This document shows, piece after piece, positions 1 through 8,018 of a stretch of 31,994 nt of DNA. The notes below the pieces were generated by a model that saw nothing but the letters and a program-made list of their open reading frames with translations, searched no databases and had not been told where the DNA came from. Source of the stretch: Ruminococcaceae bacterium UBA1236 (GTDB taxonomy: Bacteria; Bacillota; Clostridia; Oscillospirales; Acutalibacteraceae); NCBI GenBank assembly GCA_002309055.1, contig DBWO01000007.1, positions 22,912 to 54,905 of the forward strand, given 5' to 3'. The position numbers and the translations under genes were made by a program. Each line of letters begins with the position of its first letter. Positions within the stretch are counted from its first letter, which is position 1.

Positions 1-869
1 CTGCCGTAGCCGCCCTCGTTTGTGATGTTCATCGAGAATGTTTCGTCGTTTATGAGGGGCTCATCAAGCTCTGTGCCGAGCAGCGACCAGGTGCCGCTTG
101 ACATAAAGGCGAAATCCTTTTTTGACGAGGGCACGGCGGTAAGCGCGCTCTGCGTATCGTGGCCGCAGACGCTTATCACCTTTGTGCTTTCAATGCCGAG
201 CTCCGCGCAGATTTCGGGCGAAAGGTCGCCGAGGACCGCGCCGGAGGGGCTTATGTCGCAAAGGAGCGAAGCGGGAATGCCGAGCTTTCCGAGCAAATCA
301 TCCGCCCAGGTCATCGTGCCCGCGTTCACCATCTGCGAGGTGGTCGCGATGGAATACTCCGAGGTCATTTTTCCCGTGAGCAGGTAGCCGAAAAGGTCCG
401 GCATAAACAGCAGCTTTTCCGCTCTCTCAAGAATGTGGGGGCGGTATTTTTTGAGCGCATAGAGCTGATAAACGGTGTTAAGCTCAAGAAACTGTATGCC
501 CGTCCTGCCGTAAAACTCTCTGTCCGGCACAAACTCCGCACACTCCTCAATAAGGCCCTTTGTGCGCGCGTCACGGTAGTGCACCGGGTTTTCGATAAGG
601 TCGCCGTATTTGTCGATAAGGCCGAAGTCAACTCCCCAGGTGTCGATGCCGATGGAGTCAATTTCTCCCTCAAGCGCGGCCTTTGAAATGCCCTGCTTTA
701 TCTCGTGGAAAAGGCGCAGCACATCCCAGTAAAGCGTGCCGCCGACGATAACGGGGTCGTTTGTGAAACGGTGCACTTCTTTGGTGGTGATTTTTTCGCC
801 GTCAAAGGTGCCGATTATCGCCCTGCCGCTCGATGCGCCGAGGTCAATGGCAAGAACTCTTTTAACCAT
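1..869 (-). CDS. FGGY-family sugar kinase, rhamnulokinase/L-fuculokinase type (C-terminus beyond window)
   Basis: This gene encodes an ATP-dependent kinase that phosphorylates a ketose (L-rhamnulose or L-fuculose) in the cytoplasm before aldolase cleavage. The N-terminus has the RhaB-type signature AIDLGASSGR (phosphate-binding loop). It is followed by SIGIDTWGVDFGLI, LLMPDLFGYLLTGK, the catalytic-Asp segment GHDTQSAL and the ATP-binding stretch SSGTWSL, all in the order of E. coli RhaB. The reading frame is open to base 1, so about 290 residues are visible and roughly 170-200 are missing. The start ATG overlaps the end of the fucose mutarotase gene by 8 nt, which suggests translational coupling. 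By sequence it is a rhamnulokinase; by neighbour (FucU) it may work on L-fuculose. Family assignment is firm; the exact sugar is inferred. Confidence 0.9.
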   Translation of the reverse strand, partial: MVKRVLAIDLGASSGRAIIGTFDGEKITTKEVHRFTNDPVIVGGTLYWDVLRLFHEIKQGISKAALEGEIDSIGIDTWGVDFGLIDKYGDLIENPVHYRDARTKGLIEECAEFVPDREFYGRTGIQFLELNTVYQLYALKKYRPHILERAEKLLFMPDLFGYLLTGKMTSEYSIATTSQMVNAGTMTWADDLLGKLGIPASLLCDISPSGAVLGDLSPEICAELGIESTKVISVCGHDTQSALTAVPSSKKDFAFMSSGTWSLLGTELDEPLINDETFSMNITNEGGYG

Positions 870-1290
870 CAATAACTACCCCTTTTTTGAGGATGATGTT
901 TGCGTATATGGCGGTTTCGCCCGTGGCTATGACAGCGTAGGCCTTCTTTGCTCTTTCATAAAAAGCGAAGCGCTCCACAAGCTCAAACTCTCTGTCGCCC
1001 TCGGCGGCGGAAACGGTCTTTTTGTATTCGCTCCAGATGGGAGGGGTTTCGCCGTCGCCGTTATTGTCCATAAGGGCAACGGGGGCTTTAACATAAGTGT
1101 CGAGGGGCAGCAGTTCAAGCACCGCCGCGAGCACTTCATTCGCGCCGTGGCCGTCAAGGCGCACAAGGCGCTGAGCTACGGACGCCGCGGGGAAATTGCC
1201 GTCGCCGATGACTATTTCGTCGCCGTGGCCCATTTCCATAAGGATTTTGAGCAGTTCGGGAGAAAGGATTGAGGGTATTTTCTTAAGCAT
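862..1290 (-). CDS. fucU: RbsD/FucU family sugar mutarotase (L-fucose mutarotase)
   Basis: This 142-residue protein matches the length of FucU. Members of the family interconvert alpha and beta anomers of L-fucose (FucU) or pyran forms of ribose (RbsD). The visible N-terminal block MGHGDEIVIGDGNFPA contains the conserved His22 and Asp24 region of the fold, and residues such as ALMDNN and FYERAKKAYAVIATGE fit the FucU subgroup better than RbsD. A good GGAGGTG ribosome binding site lies just before the ATG. The gene follows asnS by 21 nt and overlaps the downstream sugar kinase by 8 nt. Together they suggest a small deoxyhexose module, whose isomerase, aldolase or transporter may lie to the left of the window. 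Confidence 0.88.
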   Translation of the reverse strand: MLKKIPSILSPELLKILMEMGHGDEIVIGDGNFPAASVAQRLVRLDGHGANEVLAAVLELLPLDTYVKAPVALMDNNGDGETPPIWSEYKKTVSAAEGDREFELVERFAFYERAKKAYAVIATGETAIYANIILKKGVVIDG

Positions 1291-1311
1291 AAGGCACCTC
1301 CGGAATATTGA

Positions 1312-2706
1312 TTAGAAATCGGCAGAGCCGGTTGTTCTCGGATAGGGGATAGCGTCTCTGATGTTTGAAACGCCCGTGAGATACATAACGAGGCGCTCAA
1401 AGCCGAGGCCGAAGCCGCTGTGTTTGACGCCGCCGTATTTGCGCAGGTCAAGATACCAGTCGTAGGCGCTGCGGTCAAGGCCGAGCTCGTCAATTCTCTT
1501 TTCAAGCAGGTCAAGGCGCTCCTCTCTCTGGCTGCCGCCGATGATTTCGCCTATGCCCATAACAAGGCAGTCGCACGCGGCAACGGTCTTGCCGTCATCG
1601 TTAAGGCGCATATAGAAGGCCTTGATTTCTTTCGGATAGTCCGTAACGAAAACGGGCTTTTTGAATATCTTTTCGGTGAGATAGCGCTCGTGCTCTGTCT
1701 GCAGGTCGCATCCCCAACTGACTTTGAAGTCAAACTCGTCGTTATGCTCCTCAAGCATTTTCACGGCGTCCGTGTAGGACACTCTGCCGAAATCGGAATT
1801 CGCAACGGCGGTAAGGCGCTCAATAAGCCCCTTGTCAACAAATTTGTTGAGGAATTCGAGCTCCTGCTGACAGTTTTCGAGCACGTACTTTATAACGTAT
1901 TTGATCATCGCTTCCGCGACATCCATATCGTCCGCAAGGTCCGCGAAAGCCATCTCGGGTTCAATCATCCAGAATTCCGCCGCGTGGCGCTGAGTATAGG
2001 ATTTTTCCGCTCTGAAGGTGGGGCCGAAGGTGTAAACCTTGCCGAAGGCGAGAGCCATTGTCTCCGCCTGAAGCTGACCGGAAACGGTGAGATAGGCGGG
2101 TTTCTTGAAGAAATCTTCCGTAAAGTCAACGGTGCCGTCCTCGTTTTTGGGCACATTCTCAAGGTCGAGAGTCGTCACCCTGAACATTTCGCCCGCGCCC
2201 TCGCAGTCCGAGCAGGAGATGAGGGGAGTGTGGGCATAGACAAAGCCGTTGTCAATGAAAAACTTGTGAATGGCGTAAGCGGCCGTTGAACGCACCTTGA
2301 ATGTGGCGTTGAAAAGGTTGGTGCGCGGGCGCAGATGGGCGATGCTCCTGAGGAATTCCACCGTGTGGCCCTTTTTCTGAAGAGGATAGTCGGGCGATGA
2401 GGGGGCCTCAACGCTGATTTCGTCCGCGTTGATTTCAAAGGGCTGACCCGCGTCGGGAGTGAGAATCATCGTGCCCGTCACCTTGATGGCGGCGCCGACA
2501 TTCACCTTGACGATGTCCTTGTAGTTTTCAAGTTTTTCGCTCTCAAAAACAATCTGTGCGCCTTTGAAGCAGCTGCCGTCGTTAATCTGCGCGAAGCCGA
2601 TTGCCTTTGAATCCCTGATTGTCCTGACCCAGCCGTAAACCGTCACTTTTTTGCCGGCGTACTCATCGGGCGCTTCGTAAAAACGTTTGATTTCTGTTCT
2701 TTCCAT
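1312..2706 (-). CDS. asnS: Asparaginyl-tRNA synthetase
   Basis: This class IIb aminoacyl-tRNA synthetase charges tRNA-Asn with asparagine. The 464 residues match the usual bacterial length of about 460. Residues ~18-105 form the N-terminal OB-fold anticodon-binding domain (VTVYGWVRTIRDSK). Motif 2 is at 231-251 (FRAEKS onward), and motif 3 is near the C-terminus (GFGLGFERLVMYLTG), ending with the family-typical IPYPRTTGSADF. The ATG at 2706 is preferred because GGAGGTAAAAGAT stands directly upstream. A longer frame to 2757 would run into the preceding comEA-like gene and adds no family sequence. It lies in the middle of a minus-strand run, 19 nt after the ComEA-like gene and 21 nt before fucU. 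Its presence suggests direct Asn charging rather than sole dependence on the amidotransferase route. Confidence 0.97.
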   Translation of the reverse strand: MERTEIKRFYEAPDEYAGKKVTVYGWVRTIRDSKAIGFAQINDGSCFKGAQIVFESEKLENYKDIVKVNVGAAIKVTGTMILTPDAGQPFEINADEISVEAPSSPDYPLQKKGHTVEFLRSIAHLRPRTNLFNATFKVRSTAAYAIHKFFIDNGFVYAHTPLISCSDCEGAGEMFRVTTLDLENVPKNEDGTVDFTEDFFKKPAYLTVSGQLQAETMALAFGKVYTFGPTFRAEKSYTQRHAAEFWMIEPEMAFADLADDMDVAEAMIKYVIKYVLENCQQELEFLNKFVDKGLIERLTAVANSDFGRVSYTDAVKMLEEHNDEFDFKVSWGCDLQTEHERYLTEKIFKKPVFVTDYPKEIKAFYMRLNDDGKTVAACDCLVMGIGEIIGGSQREERLDLLEKRIDELGLDRSAYDWYLDLRKYGGVKHSGFGLGFERLVMYLTGVSNIRDAIPYPRTTGSADF

Positions 2707-2725
2707 ATCTTTTACCTCCGGGGGT

Positions 2726-3085
2726 TTATACCGTAATTCTGTCACGGTTGAGCTCAACCGTTTTGCTTCCTATGCCGCTCACATTTGCGAGCTCGTCAAC
2801 ACTCATGAATCTGCCGTTTTCCTCGCGGTAGTCGATTATCGCCTGCGCTTTTGACTCGCCTATTTCGGCAAGGGTTGAAAGCTCCTCGAGGGTGGCGGTG
2901 TTGATGTTTATGATTCCGCCCTCTTCTTCATCGGGAAGGCCTCTTTCGATGATGACACCTTCCGTGAAAGTGACCGTCGCGGCGTCAACCGGCTTAAAGC
3001 GGGGGCTGTCCGCAAACTCAAAGGCGGCGAAAATCGCGGCGAGCAAAAAGGCGGCGGCTATGAGAAGCAGATGCTGTTTTTTCAT
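2726..3085 (-). CDS. ComEA-like helix-hairpin-helix protein, membrane-anchored
   Basis: The protein has 119 residues. Residues ~5-22 form one hydrophobic N-terminal segment (membrane anchor or signal). A short acidic linker (DEEEGG) follows, then a ComEA-type tandem helix-hairpin-helix domain: IININTATLEEL, IGESKAQAIIDYREENGRF and VSGIGSKTVE. In competent bacteria ComEA is the extracytoplasmic DNA receptor that feeds the ComEC channel. The SLBB linker domain present in longer ComEA proteins is absent, so this is a minimal version. No comEC or other competence gene is in the window; its neighbours are a MIF-like tautomerase (1 nt upstream) and asnS. A role in DNA binding outside the membrane is likely from the fold; a role in transformation is only inferred. 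Confidence 0.85.
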   Translation of the reverse strand: MKKQHLLLIAAAFLLAAIFAAFEFADSPRFKPVDAATVTFTEGVIIERGLPDEEEGGIININTATLEELSTLAEIGESKAQAIIDYREENGRFMSVDELANVSGIGSKTVELNRDRITV

Positions 3086-3086
3086 A

Positions 3087-3431
3087 TCAGAAATTAGAGC
3101 CGTTCCAGCCCCAATGATCGGTTTCTTCGTATTTAACGTAGATATTCGAAAGCTTTATACCGAGCTCTTCGTTGAGTATCTCGCAGATTGCTCCCGTGAG
3201 GCGGTCGTAAGCGGCGTCGGACGCCGAGCCGAACAGGCTGACATCGGCAAACGCGTAATCCTCATCGGCATTGCCCTTGAAACTCATGTAGGCTCCGTCT
3301 TCAAACGCGAGCATGAGCCACGCTTCGCTCTTGCCCGGGATAAGGGCGATTGCCTGACCGAGCTTTGATTTGAGCGCTTCCTTCTTTTCGTCATTTAATT
3401 TGACGCTTGTGGTTGTTTTGATGTATGGCAT
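3087..3431 (-). CDS. MIF-family tautomerase
   Basis: A 114-residue protein of the macrophage migration inhibitory factor / phenylpyruvate tautomerase family, normally a homotrimer. Met is followed directly by Pro, which after Met removal would be the catalytic Pro1 base. The C-terminal part NIYVKYEE...WGWNGSNF parallels the conserved C-terminal region of MIF (VYINYYD...VGWNNSTF). A Lys in PGKSE occupies the approximate position of the active-site Lys of MIF. The start has a CCTCC-complementary GGAGG site upstream. There is no signal peptide. It sits between the lipoprotein gene (24 nt) and the ComEA-like gene (1 nt). The physiological substrate of bacterial MIF proteins is generally unknown; a host-directed function cannot be judged from sequence. 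Confidence 0.87.
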   Translation of the reverse strand: MPYIKTTTSVKLNDEKKEALKSKLGQAIALIPGKSEAWLMLAFEDGAYMSFKGNADEDYAFADVSLFGSASDAAYDRLTGAICEILNEELGIKLSNIYVKYEETDHWGWNGSNF

Positions 3432-3455
3432 ATTAAAATCCTCCCTGGATTATTA

Positions 3456-5696
3456 TCAGTTTACTCTGAGGAAATCGCCGGGCTCAACAGCCGTGCCGAG
3501 CACGGAGCACTCCTCGTCCGTGTAGTTGACGCCGATTATCGCGCCGTTGTCGTATTCGGTGCAGAATACGCCGTCCTTCACCTCGTAGTGGTCGGTAATT
3601 CTCGCGTCTCTCAGGTCATTGAGCACCTGATGGGCGCGGGCGTAGAAATCCGCCGCCTCGTTAATGGTGTTGTCATAGTAGTAGGGGTCCGATTCACCGC
3701 TGCCGCCGATGGGTGTGTAATTCCATATATAATGCGGGCAGGCGCCGTATTCGATACAGCGGAGCATTGTCTCCTTGCCGTTTACGGTGGTGTTTATCGG
3801 CTCGCCCGAATAATCCGCGAAGCCGTGCAGAATTATCTGCACAAAGGGCACGGGCTCATAGGCGCCGCTCTTTGAGATGCCGGTAGTGACGGGCAGGTTG
3901 ATAACGGAATCCGCGTTTTTGAGCATATAGAAATTGCCGGTGTCAACCATAATTGAATTGCCCGTTGAAAGCGGCGAAATGGTTGAGGCGATAATCTCGG
4001 AGCACTCCTGCCTCAGAACGCCGTTTTTGGAGAAATCGGAATAGAGCACGCTTCCCGCGTCGTTTATGCAGTAGCCGGTGAAGTCATGGTCCTTTGAGAA
4101 TGAGAGGGCGCTGATGATAACACTCTTGAGGTCGCTTATCTTGCGCAGGAATCTCTCGCCCGTCTCGCCGCCCGACGCCTCTGTTACGGGGTCGGAGGGG
4201 ATGTATGTGCCCTCGCCGCCGTAGATGTTGCCGGACACATTTTTGAGCCCCTTCGCCGCCGAGAGAAGGTCGGCGTTTATGTAGAGCCCCATTTTCTGCG
4301 TATTCATATAGTTATAGAGCTCGCTCAGGGCCTTGTCGCCGCCGAGTTTCGCTATGAAGCGGGCGCTCTTTATATCCTTCTGGTCCGCGCCGCCCGTGAG
4401 AGTGTTGCGGTAGTTAACGTTTATATTGTTTATGCCCTTGTTTTTCATTCGCTCAATCATATCGTATGCCTGACCGAAATCCGTGAGCACCTTGCTGTAA
4501 TTGATTTTGGCAAAGGTCTTTTTCGTGACTCCGGTGAGGGTCACAAAGAAGGGCAGATAGTCCGAAACGTCCGTTGTCTTGATTGAAAGCACGCCGTTTC
4601 TTATAAGCTGCTCCCTTATCGCGGAAGCCATGCCGGCATAAGTGGCGTTGTTTGCCGAAAGGAAGCGGTAGCACACGGCAATTTCGTCAATGCACGCCGT
4701 CTTTGAAACGGAGAGGGTGCTGCCGTCGTAGGCGGCGGGGTAAATCCTGTAGGATGAATAAACTCTGTTGTAGCCGGTGAGGTCGGTCGCTTTCTCCGCC
4801 TTGATTGTAGCCGTGGCATCGCCTTTTTCCGCGAGGGCGACAAACGCGCCGCTGCCTTTTTTCGCGCCGAATGACGCGAGTATGGCGGAAGCGGAGGTTT
4901 CGCCGGGGGCTGTGAGGTCGGGACCGTAAACGGGAAATGAGAGCGACTCAAAGGATTCGTCATAAACCGAGGTTTTTATTATCGCGCCGCATCCGTCCGG
5001 CACAAAGAGGAAGTTGCCGTCGCTCATGTCGTTGTAAGCTCCGAAGAAGTTGAGAAGCTCTATTTCCTCTATGACGGCGTCCTTGTTGCCGGTGATGTTT
5101 TCGTAGTTGCAGTAGGCGGTCATGTTGCCGTCCGCGAGGGCTACGCGCAGCTTCACCCTGAAGCCGATATCTGTTTTGAGGGGAGTTTCTCTCGAGGCCT
5201 CCTCCTCGGTTGAATAAATATCGTAGGTGAAAAGTATGCCCGTTTCGGACACCTCGACTCTCGCCTTGCCGTAGGCGAGGGCATTGTCCTGGGAGTTGAG
5301 CACATAGATATCCGTGCCGCCGGATACTCTTATGGTGACAAGGCTCGATTTGCACTCCTCATCTATGCTGTCGCCCGCGTCATCAAGAATGGGGAGCGAG
5401 CTCCACAGCACGCCGGACGAGGTGTCGTAAATGCCGAATGAATAGGAGTCGCGGTCAAGCCGCAGCTCGATAAGACCGGATGAAGCGACTGTTTCGGAAT
5501 AGGACTCCCTGCTGTCGGCATAGTGTAGCTCGGCCGCGTTTTGCGTGGGCGTTGTGACAACCATACGGCTGACAACGTTTGACAGGGTGCGCACACCCAC
5601 CTCTTCCGCCCCGCAGGCGGAAAAGAGAAGGCACACCGCAAGCAGCAGTGCCGCGCAACGCAGAGCTTTTCCTTTTTTACGCTTCGTCTTTGTCAT
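3456..5696 (-). CDS. Large extracytoplasmic lipoprotein, DUF5696-like
   Basis: The start at 5696 (MTKTKRKKGK) gives a classical signal peptide: a basic N-terminus, a hydrophobic core LLLAVCLLF and the lipobox LFSAC with the lipid-modified Cys28. The 746-residue protein is therefore predicted to be anchored outside the membrane. After the lipobox come a beta-rich half (e.g. RDSYSFGIYDTSSGVLW, a sugar-mutarotase/glycoside-hydrolase-like pattern) and then a longer alpha/beta part with YLPFFVTLTGVTKK, NNINVNYRNTLTGG and QIILHGFADYSGEP. The latter resembles a TIM-barrel hydrolase-like domain, but I cannot assign catalytic residues. I recall this overall pattern from DUF5696 proteins of Firmicutes; the function is unknown. 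The gene overlaps the histidine kinase gene by 20 nt, so it is probably co-translated with the two-component system and may sense or act on a cell-surface glycan. Confidence 0.72.
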   Translation of the reverse strand: MTKTKRKKGKALRCAALLLAVCLLFSACGAEEVGVRTLSNVVSRMVVTTPTQNAAELHYADSRESYSETVASSGLIELRLDRDSYSFGIYDTSSGVLWSSLPILDDAGDSIDEECKSSLVTIRVSGGTDIYVLNSQDNALAYGKARVEVSETGILFTYDIYSTEEEASRETPLKTDIGFRVKLRVALADGNMTAYCNYENITGNKDAVIEEIELLNFFGAYNDMSDGNFLFVPDGCGAIIKTSVYDESFESLSFPVYGPDLTAPGETSASAILASFGAKKGSGAFVALAEKGDATATIKAEKATDLTGYNRVYSSYRIYPAAYDGSTLSVSKTACIDEIAVCYRFLSANNATYAGMASAIREQLIRNGVLSIKTTDVSDYLPFFVTLTGVTKKTFAKINYSKVLTDFGQAYDMIERMKNKGINNINVNYRNTLTGGADQKDIKSARFIAKLGGDKALSELYNYMNTQKMGLYINADLLSAAKGLKNVSGNIYGGEGTYIPSDPVTEASGGETGERFLRKISDLKSVIISALSFSKDHDFTGYCINDAGSVLYSDFSKNGVLRQECSEIIASTISPLSTGNSIMVDTGNFYMLKNADSVINLPVTTGISKSGAYEPVPFVQIILHGFADYSGEPINTTVNGKETMLRCIEYGACPHYIWNYTPIGGSGESDPYYYDNTINEAADFYARAHQVLNDLRDARITDHYEVKDGVFCTEYDNGAIIGVNYTDEECSVLGTAVEPGDFLRVN

Positions 5697-7194
5697 AGTA
5701 ACTCTTGTCCTTAGGTACTTCGAATGTAAACCTGACACCGGCTTCCGTGTTTTCAACGCCGTAGTGGCAGGAGTGGTTTTCCATAATGCTCTTGACTATA
5801 GAGAGGCCGAGGCCGAACCTGTTTTCGCTTCTGCCGTGAGCCTTGTCCGCCCTGTAGAAGCTGTCCCAGATTTCGCCGATATCCTCTTCCGAAATGTTTT
5901 CGCCCGTGTTGAACACGGAAATTTCGGTGCTCTTGCCGAAATCGCGCGAGCTTATCACTATGCGCTTTTCGCCCGAGCAGTGTGAAATGGCGTTTGTTAT
6001 ATAGTTTCTTAAAACTATTTCAATCTTATCCTTCTGCGCGTAGCACATGAGGTCTTCGGGCACTTTGTTTATGACCTTGATGCCGGCGCTGTCCGTCTGG
6101 AGGGTGAGGTGCTCGAGCAGAGAACGCACGTCCTCGCCGATACAGTAGCTTTCGGGCTCGAAGGAGGCCGCCTTGCTTTCAAGCTTTGAGAGCTCGAGAA
6201 GCTCAAGCACGAGGTCATTCATCTTCTTGCTCTCCTCGTTGATTATGCCGCAGTATTCGCGGATAACCGCCGGGTCGCCGCTTATGCCCTCATAGAGACC
6301 CTCCGCGTAACCGGAGATGATGGCGATGGGGGTTTTAAGCTCGTGAGAAACGTTGCTGATGAATGACTTGCGCGCGTTATCAAGCGCGAGGCGCAGCTCA
6401 ATGTCTTTTTCGAGCTGCTCGTTTTTATCCTTGAGGTCGTCAAGGGTGGTGTCAAGCGTGTTTGAGAGGATATTGATGCTCCGCCCGAGCTCGCCTATTT
6501 CGTCCGAGCCGTAGTCGTTGCACTTTCGCTCAAAGTTGAGCTGAGCCATATCCCTTGTGACGTTGTTCATCTCCTCAACGGGTTTGATAAACCTTGAAAC
6601 GATGATGAAGAAAACAACGCCGAGAAGCGTTACGACCGCGATACTGAAAACAGAATAAACTCTGTCCGCCGTCTCAACAACGCTTTTAACGCTCGCGACC
6701 GCGTAGTAGATGTAGAGCTTTTCGCCCTCCTGCAGGTCGCCTACATAAACGAAATAATCCGCGCTCGTAGCGACTCTCTTTTTGATTTCGAGATTTTTAA
6801 GGCCGTAGGTCTTGCTGTTGCCGCTGTCCTGCATAGAGGAATACTGCGAGGAGGTAACGCCCGAGGACGAGAAACGCTCGCTGCTCAGAGCGGAGCCGGA
6901 GCCGACCGTCGTATAGACGAGGTAGCCCTCATCGCCGGTAATCTCTATATCCATATTGTGGTTTTTCGCCATGGCGAAAAGGTCGATGTAATAGGTTGTG
7001 GGGTCAGGCACAAGGGAATTCACCGCGTTCGCGATGTTTCTCATTTCGCGGTAAGTGCTGTTTGTGAAGGTGCGCATAAGCAGGGGATATGACAGCAGGT
7101 TAATAACTATAAGAAACACAGCGAGCACCGCGAGCAGCACGGCAAACAGCTTGACTCTGACCTTGCCGCTGACAAGTTTAACCGGAGATTTCAA
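5677..7194 (-). CDS. Membrane sensor histidine kinase (OmpR-partner type)
   Basis: The 505-residue kinase has transmembrane segment 1 at ~14-40, an extracytoplasmic sensor region at ~41-180, transmembrane segment 2 at ~181-200 and a HAMP linker at ~201-253. A coiled-coil stretch leads to the HisKA dimerisation domain with phospho-acceptor His284 in SNVSHELKTP. The C-terminal ATPase domain shows the N box (RNYITNAISHC) and the G boxes (FGLGLSIVKSIMENH). The start codon is TTG, overlapping the TGA of the response regulator gene (TTGA). GAGGTG is the ribosome binding site, and no later start would keep the first membrane segment. The organisation resembles PhoR/VanS-type kinases. The signal is unknown; the Ser-rich sensor domain (residues ~98-125) gives no recognisable ligand fold. 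It presumably phosphorylates the regulator encoded just upstream. Confidence 0.95.
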   Translation of the reverse strand: MKSPVKLVSGKVRVKLFAVLLAVLAVFLIVINLLSYPLLMRTFTNSTYREMRNIANAVNSLVPDPTTYYIDLFAMAKNHNMDIEITGDEGYLVYTTVGSGSALSSERFSSSGVTSSQYSSMQDSGNSKTYGLKNLEIKKRVATSADYFVYVGDLQEGEKLYIYYAVASVKSVVETADRVYSVFSIAVVTLLGVVFFIIVSRFIKPVEEMNNVTRDMAQLNFERKCNDYGSDEIGELGRSINILSNTLDTTLDDLKDKNEQLEKDIELRLALDNARKSFISNVSHELKTPIAIISGYAEGLYEGISGDPAVIREYCGIINEESKKMNDLVLELLELSKLESKAASFEPESYCIGEDVRSLLEHLTLQTDSAGIKVINKVPEDLMCYAQKDKIEIVLRNYITNAISHCSGEKRIVISSRDFGKSTEISVFNTGENISEEDIGEIWDSFYRADKAHGRSENRFGLGLSIVKSIMENHSCHYGVENTEAGVRFTFEVPKDKSYYDKDEA

Positions 7195-7898
7195 GTTTTG
7201 TTCACCTCAATCTTGTAGCCCGCGCCGTAAACTGTTTTAAGGTGCGTGTTGCCCCATTCGCCGAGCTTTGTTCTCAGGCGGGCAACGTGAGAGTCAACCG
7301 TGCGGGAGTCGCCCGTGAAGTCAACGCCCCAGATGCTGTCAAGCAGATTGTCTCTTGAATAAATGCGCCCGGGCTTTGAAATGAGCTTAACGAGCACTTC
7401 GTATTCCTTGGCGGTAAGCTCAACCTCAGCCCCCGCGATTGTCACGGTGTGAGAGGGGAGATTTACCGAGAGACCGTCAACGGTGATTATCTCGCCGCTT
7501 GTGTCGTTTGCGGCAGCGGCGGAGCGCTTTAAGAGCGCCTCAATCCTTTTAACGAGCACTGTGGGGCTGAAGGGCTTTGTCACAAAGTCATCCGCGCCCG
7601 ACTCAAACGAATGCAGCTCATCAAACTCCTGCGTGCGGGCAGTGAGCACGATGATGGGTACCCTGCTCTTTTCGCGGATTTTCGCCGTAACCTCCCAGCC
7701 GTCGAATTCGGGCATCATGATATCGCACACGACAAGGCTTATATCGTCGCACGCGTTGAATTTATCTATGGCGTCTTTGCCGTCAACCGCCTCAACGGTT
7801 TCGTAGCCGGACTTTTTAAGGAAATCGCAGACAAGCCTGCGTATGAGGGATTCGTCATCTGCTACAAGTATTCTGCCCACGGTTTCACCGCCTCTCAT
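7191..7898 (-). CDS. OmpR/PhoB-family response regulator
   Basis: A two-domain transcription regulator. The receiver domain has the acidic pair in ILVADDE, the phospho-acceptor Asp59 in VVCDIMMPEFDGW, and the conserved Thr and Lys in VLTAR and FVTKPFSP. The C-terminal winged-helix DNA-binding domain has the typical ELTAKEYEVLVKL, RIYSRDNLLDSIWG and RTVDSHVARLRTKLG blocks. The ATG at 7898 has GGAG about 12 nt upstream. A GTG at 7880 (protein beginning VGRILVADDE, 229 aa) has AGGCGG 7 nt upstream and agrees better with normal receiver N-termini, so the start is uncertain by six codons. The gene is first in an operon with its kinase (4-nt overlap). A TTAAG direct repeat in the divergent promoter region could be its target. 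Confidence 0.95.
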   Translation of the reverse strand: MRGGETVGRILVADDESLIRRLVCDFLKKSGYETVEAVDGKDAIDKFNACDDISLVVCDIMMPEFDGWEVTAKIREKSRVPIIVLTARTQEFDELHSFESGADDFVTKPFSPTVLVKRIEALLKRSAAAANDTSGEIITVDGLSVNLPSHTVTIAGAEVELTAKEYEVLVKLISKPGRIYSRDNLLDSIWGVDFTGDSRTVDSHVARLRTKLGEWGNTHLKTVYGAGYKIEVNKT

Positions 7899-7929
7899 AA
7901 GGAAACATTACTCCAAAATAATTTTATAT

Positions 7930-7959
7930 ATTTTAACACAGTACATTATAATAAATCAA
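7930..7959 (-). promoter_or_regulatory. Candidate sigma-A promoter for the two-component system operon
   Basis: Read on the minus strand, TTGATT (7954-7959) and TAAAAT (7930-7935) are separated by 18 nt in an AT-rich gap, with transcription expected to begin near 7922, about 25 nt before the ATG at 7898. A second possible -10 (TATAAT) lies between them but lacks a convincing -35. Because the following seven genes on this strand are closely spaced, this may drive the whole run. Confidence 0.5.
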
Positions 7960-8002
7960 TACTGAATTTAATAATAAGCGGCTCTTGCGCCGTAATGCGC
8001 TG

Positions 8003-8018
8003 TTAAGAAATTCTTAAG
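8003..8018. promoter_or_regulatory. TTAAG direct repeat / TTAAGAA dyad, candidate response-regulator operator
   Basis: Positions 8003-8017 form a perfect dyad, TTAAGAA-A-TTCTTAA. The same bases can be read as two TTAAG direct repeats starting at 8003 and 8014. The 11-bp period is what OmpR-family dimers usually recognise. It stands just upstream of a possible -10 hexamer GATAAT (8024-8029) for the plus-strand gene, in the place where a class II activator would bind. The link to the adjacent regulator is inference. Confidence 0.5.

Noticed and set aside
1420..2289. Long plus-strand frame opposite asnS
   Set aside because: The minus-strand AsnRS motifs account for the whole stretch; the plus frame is a shadow of GC-biased codons.
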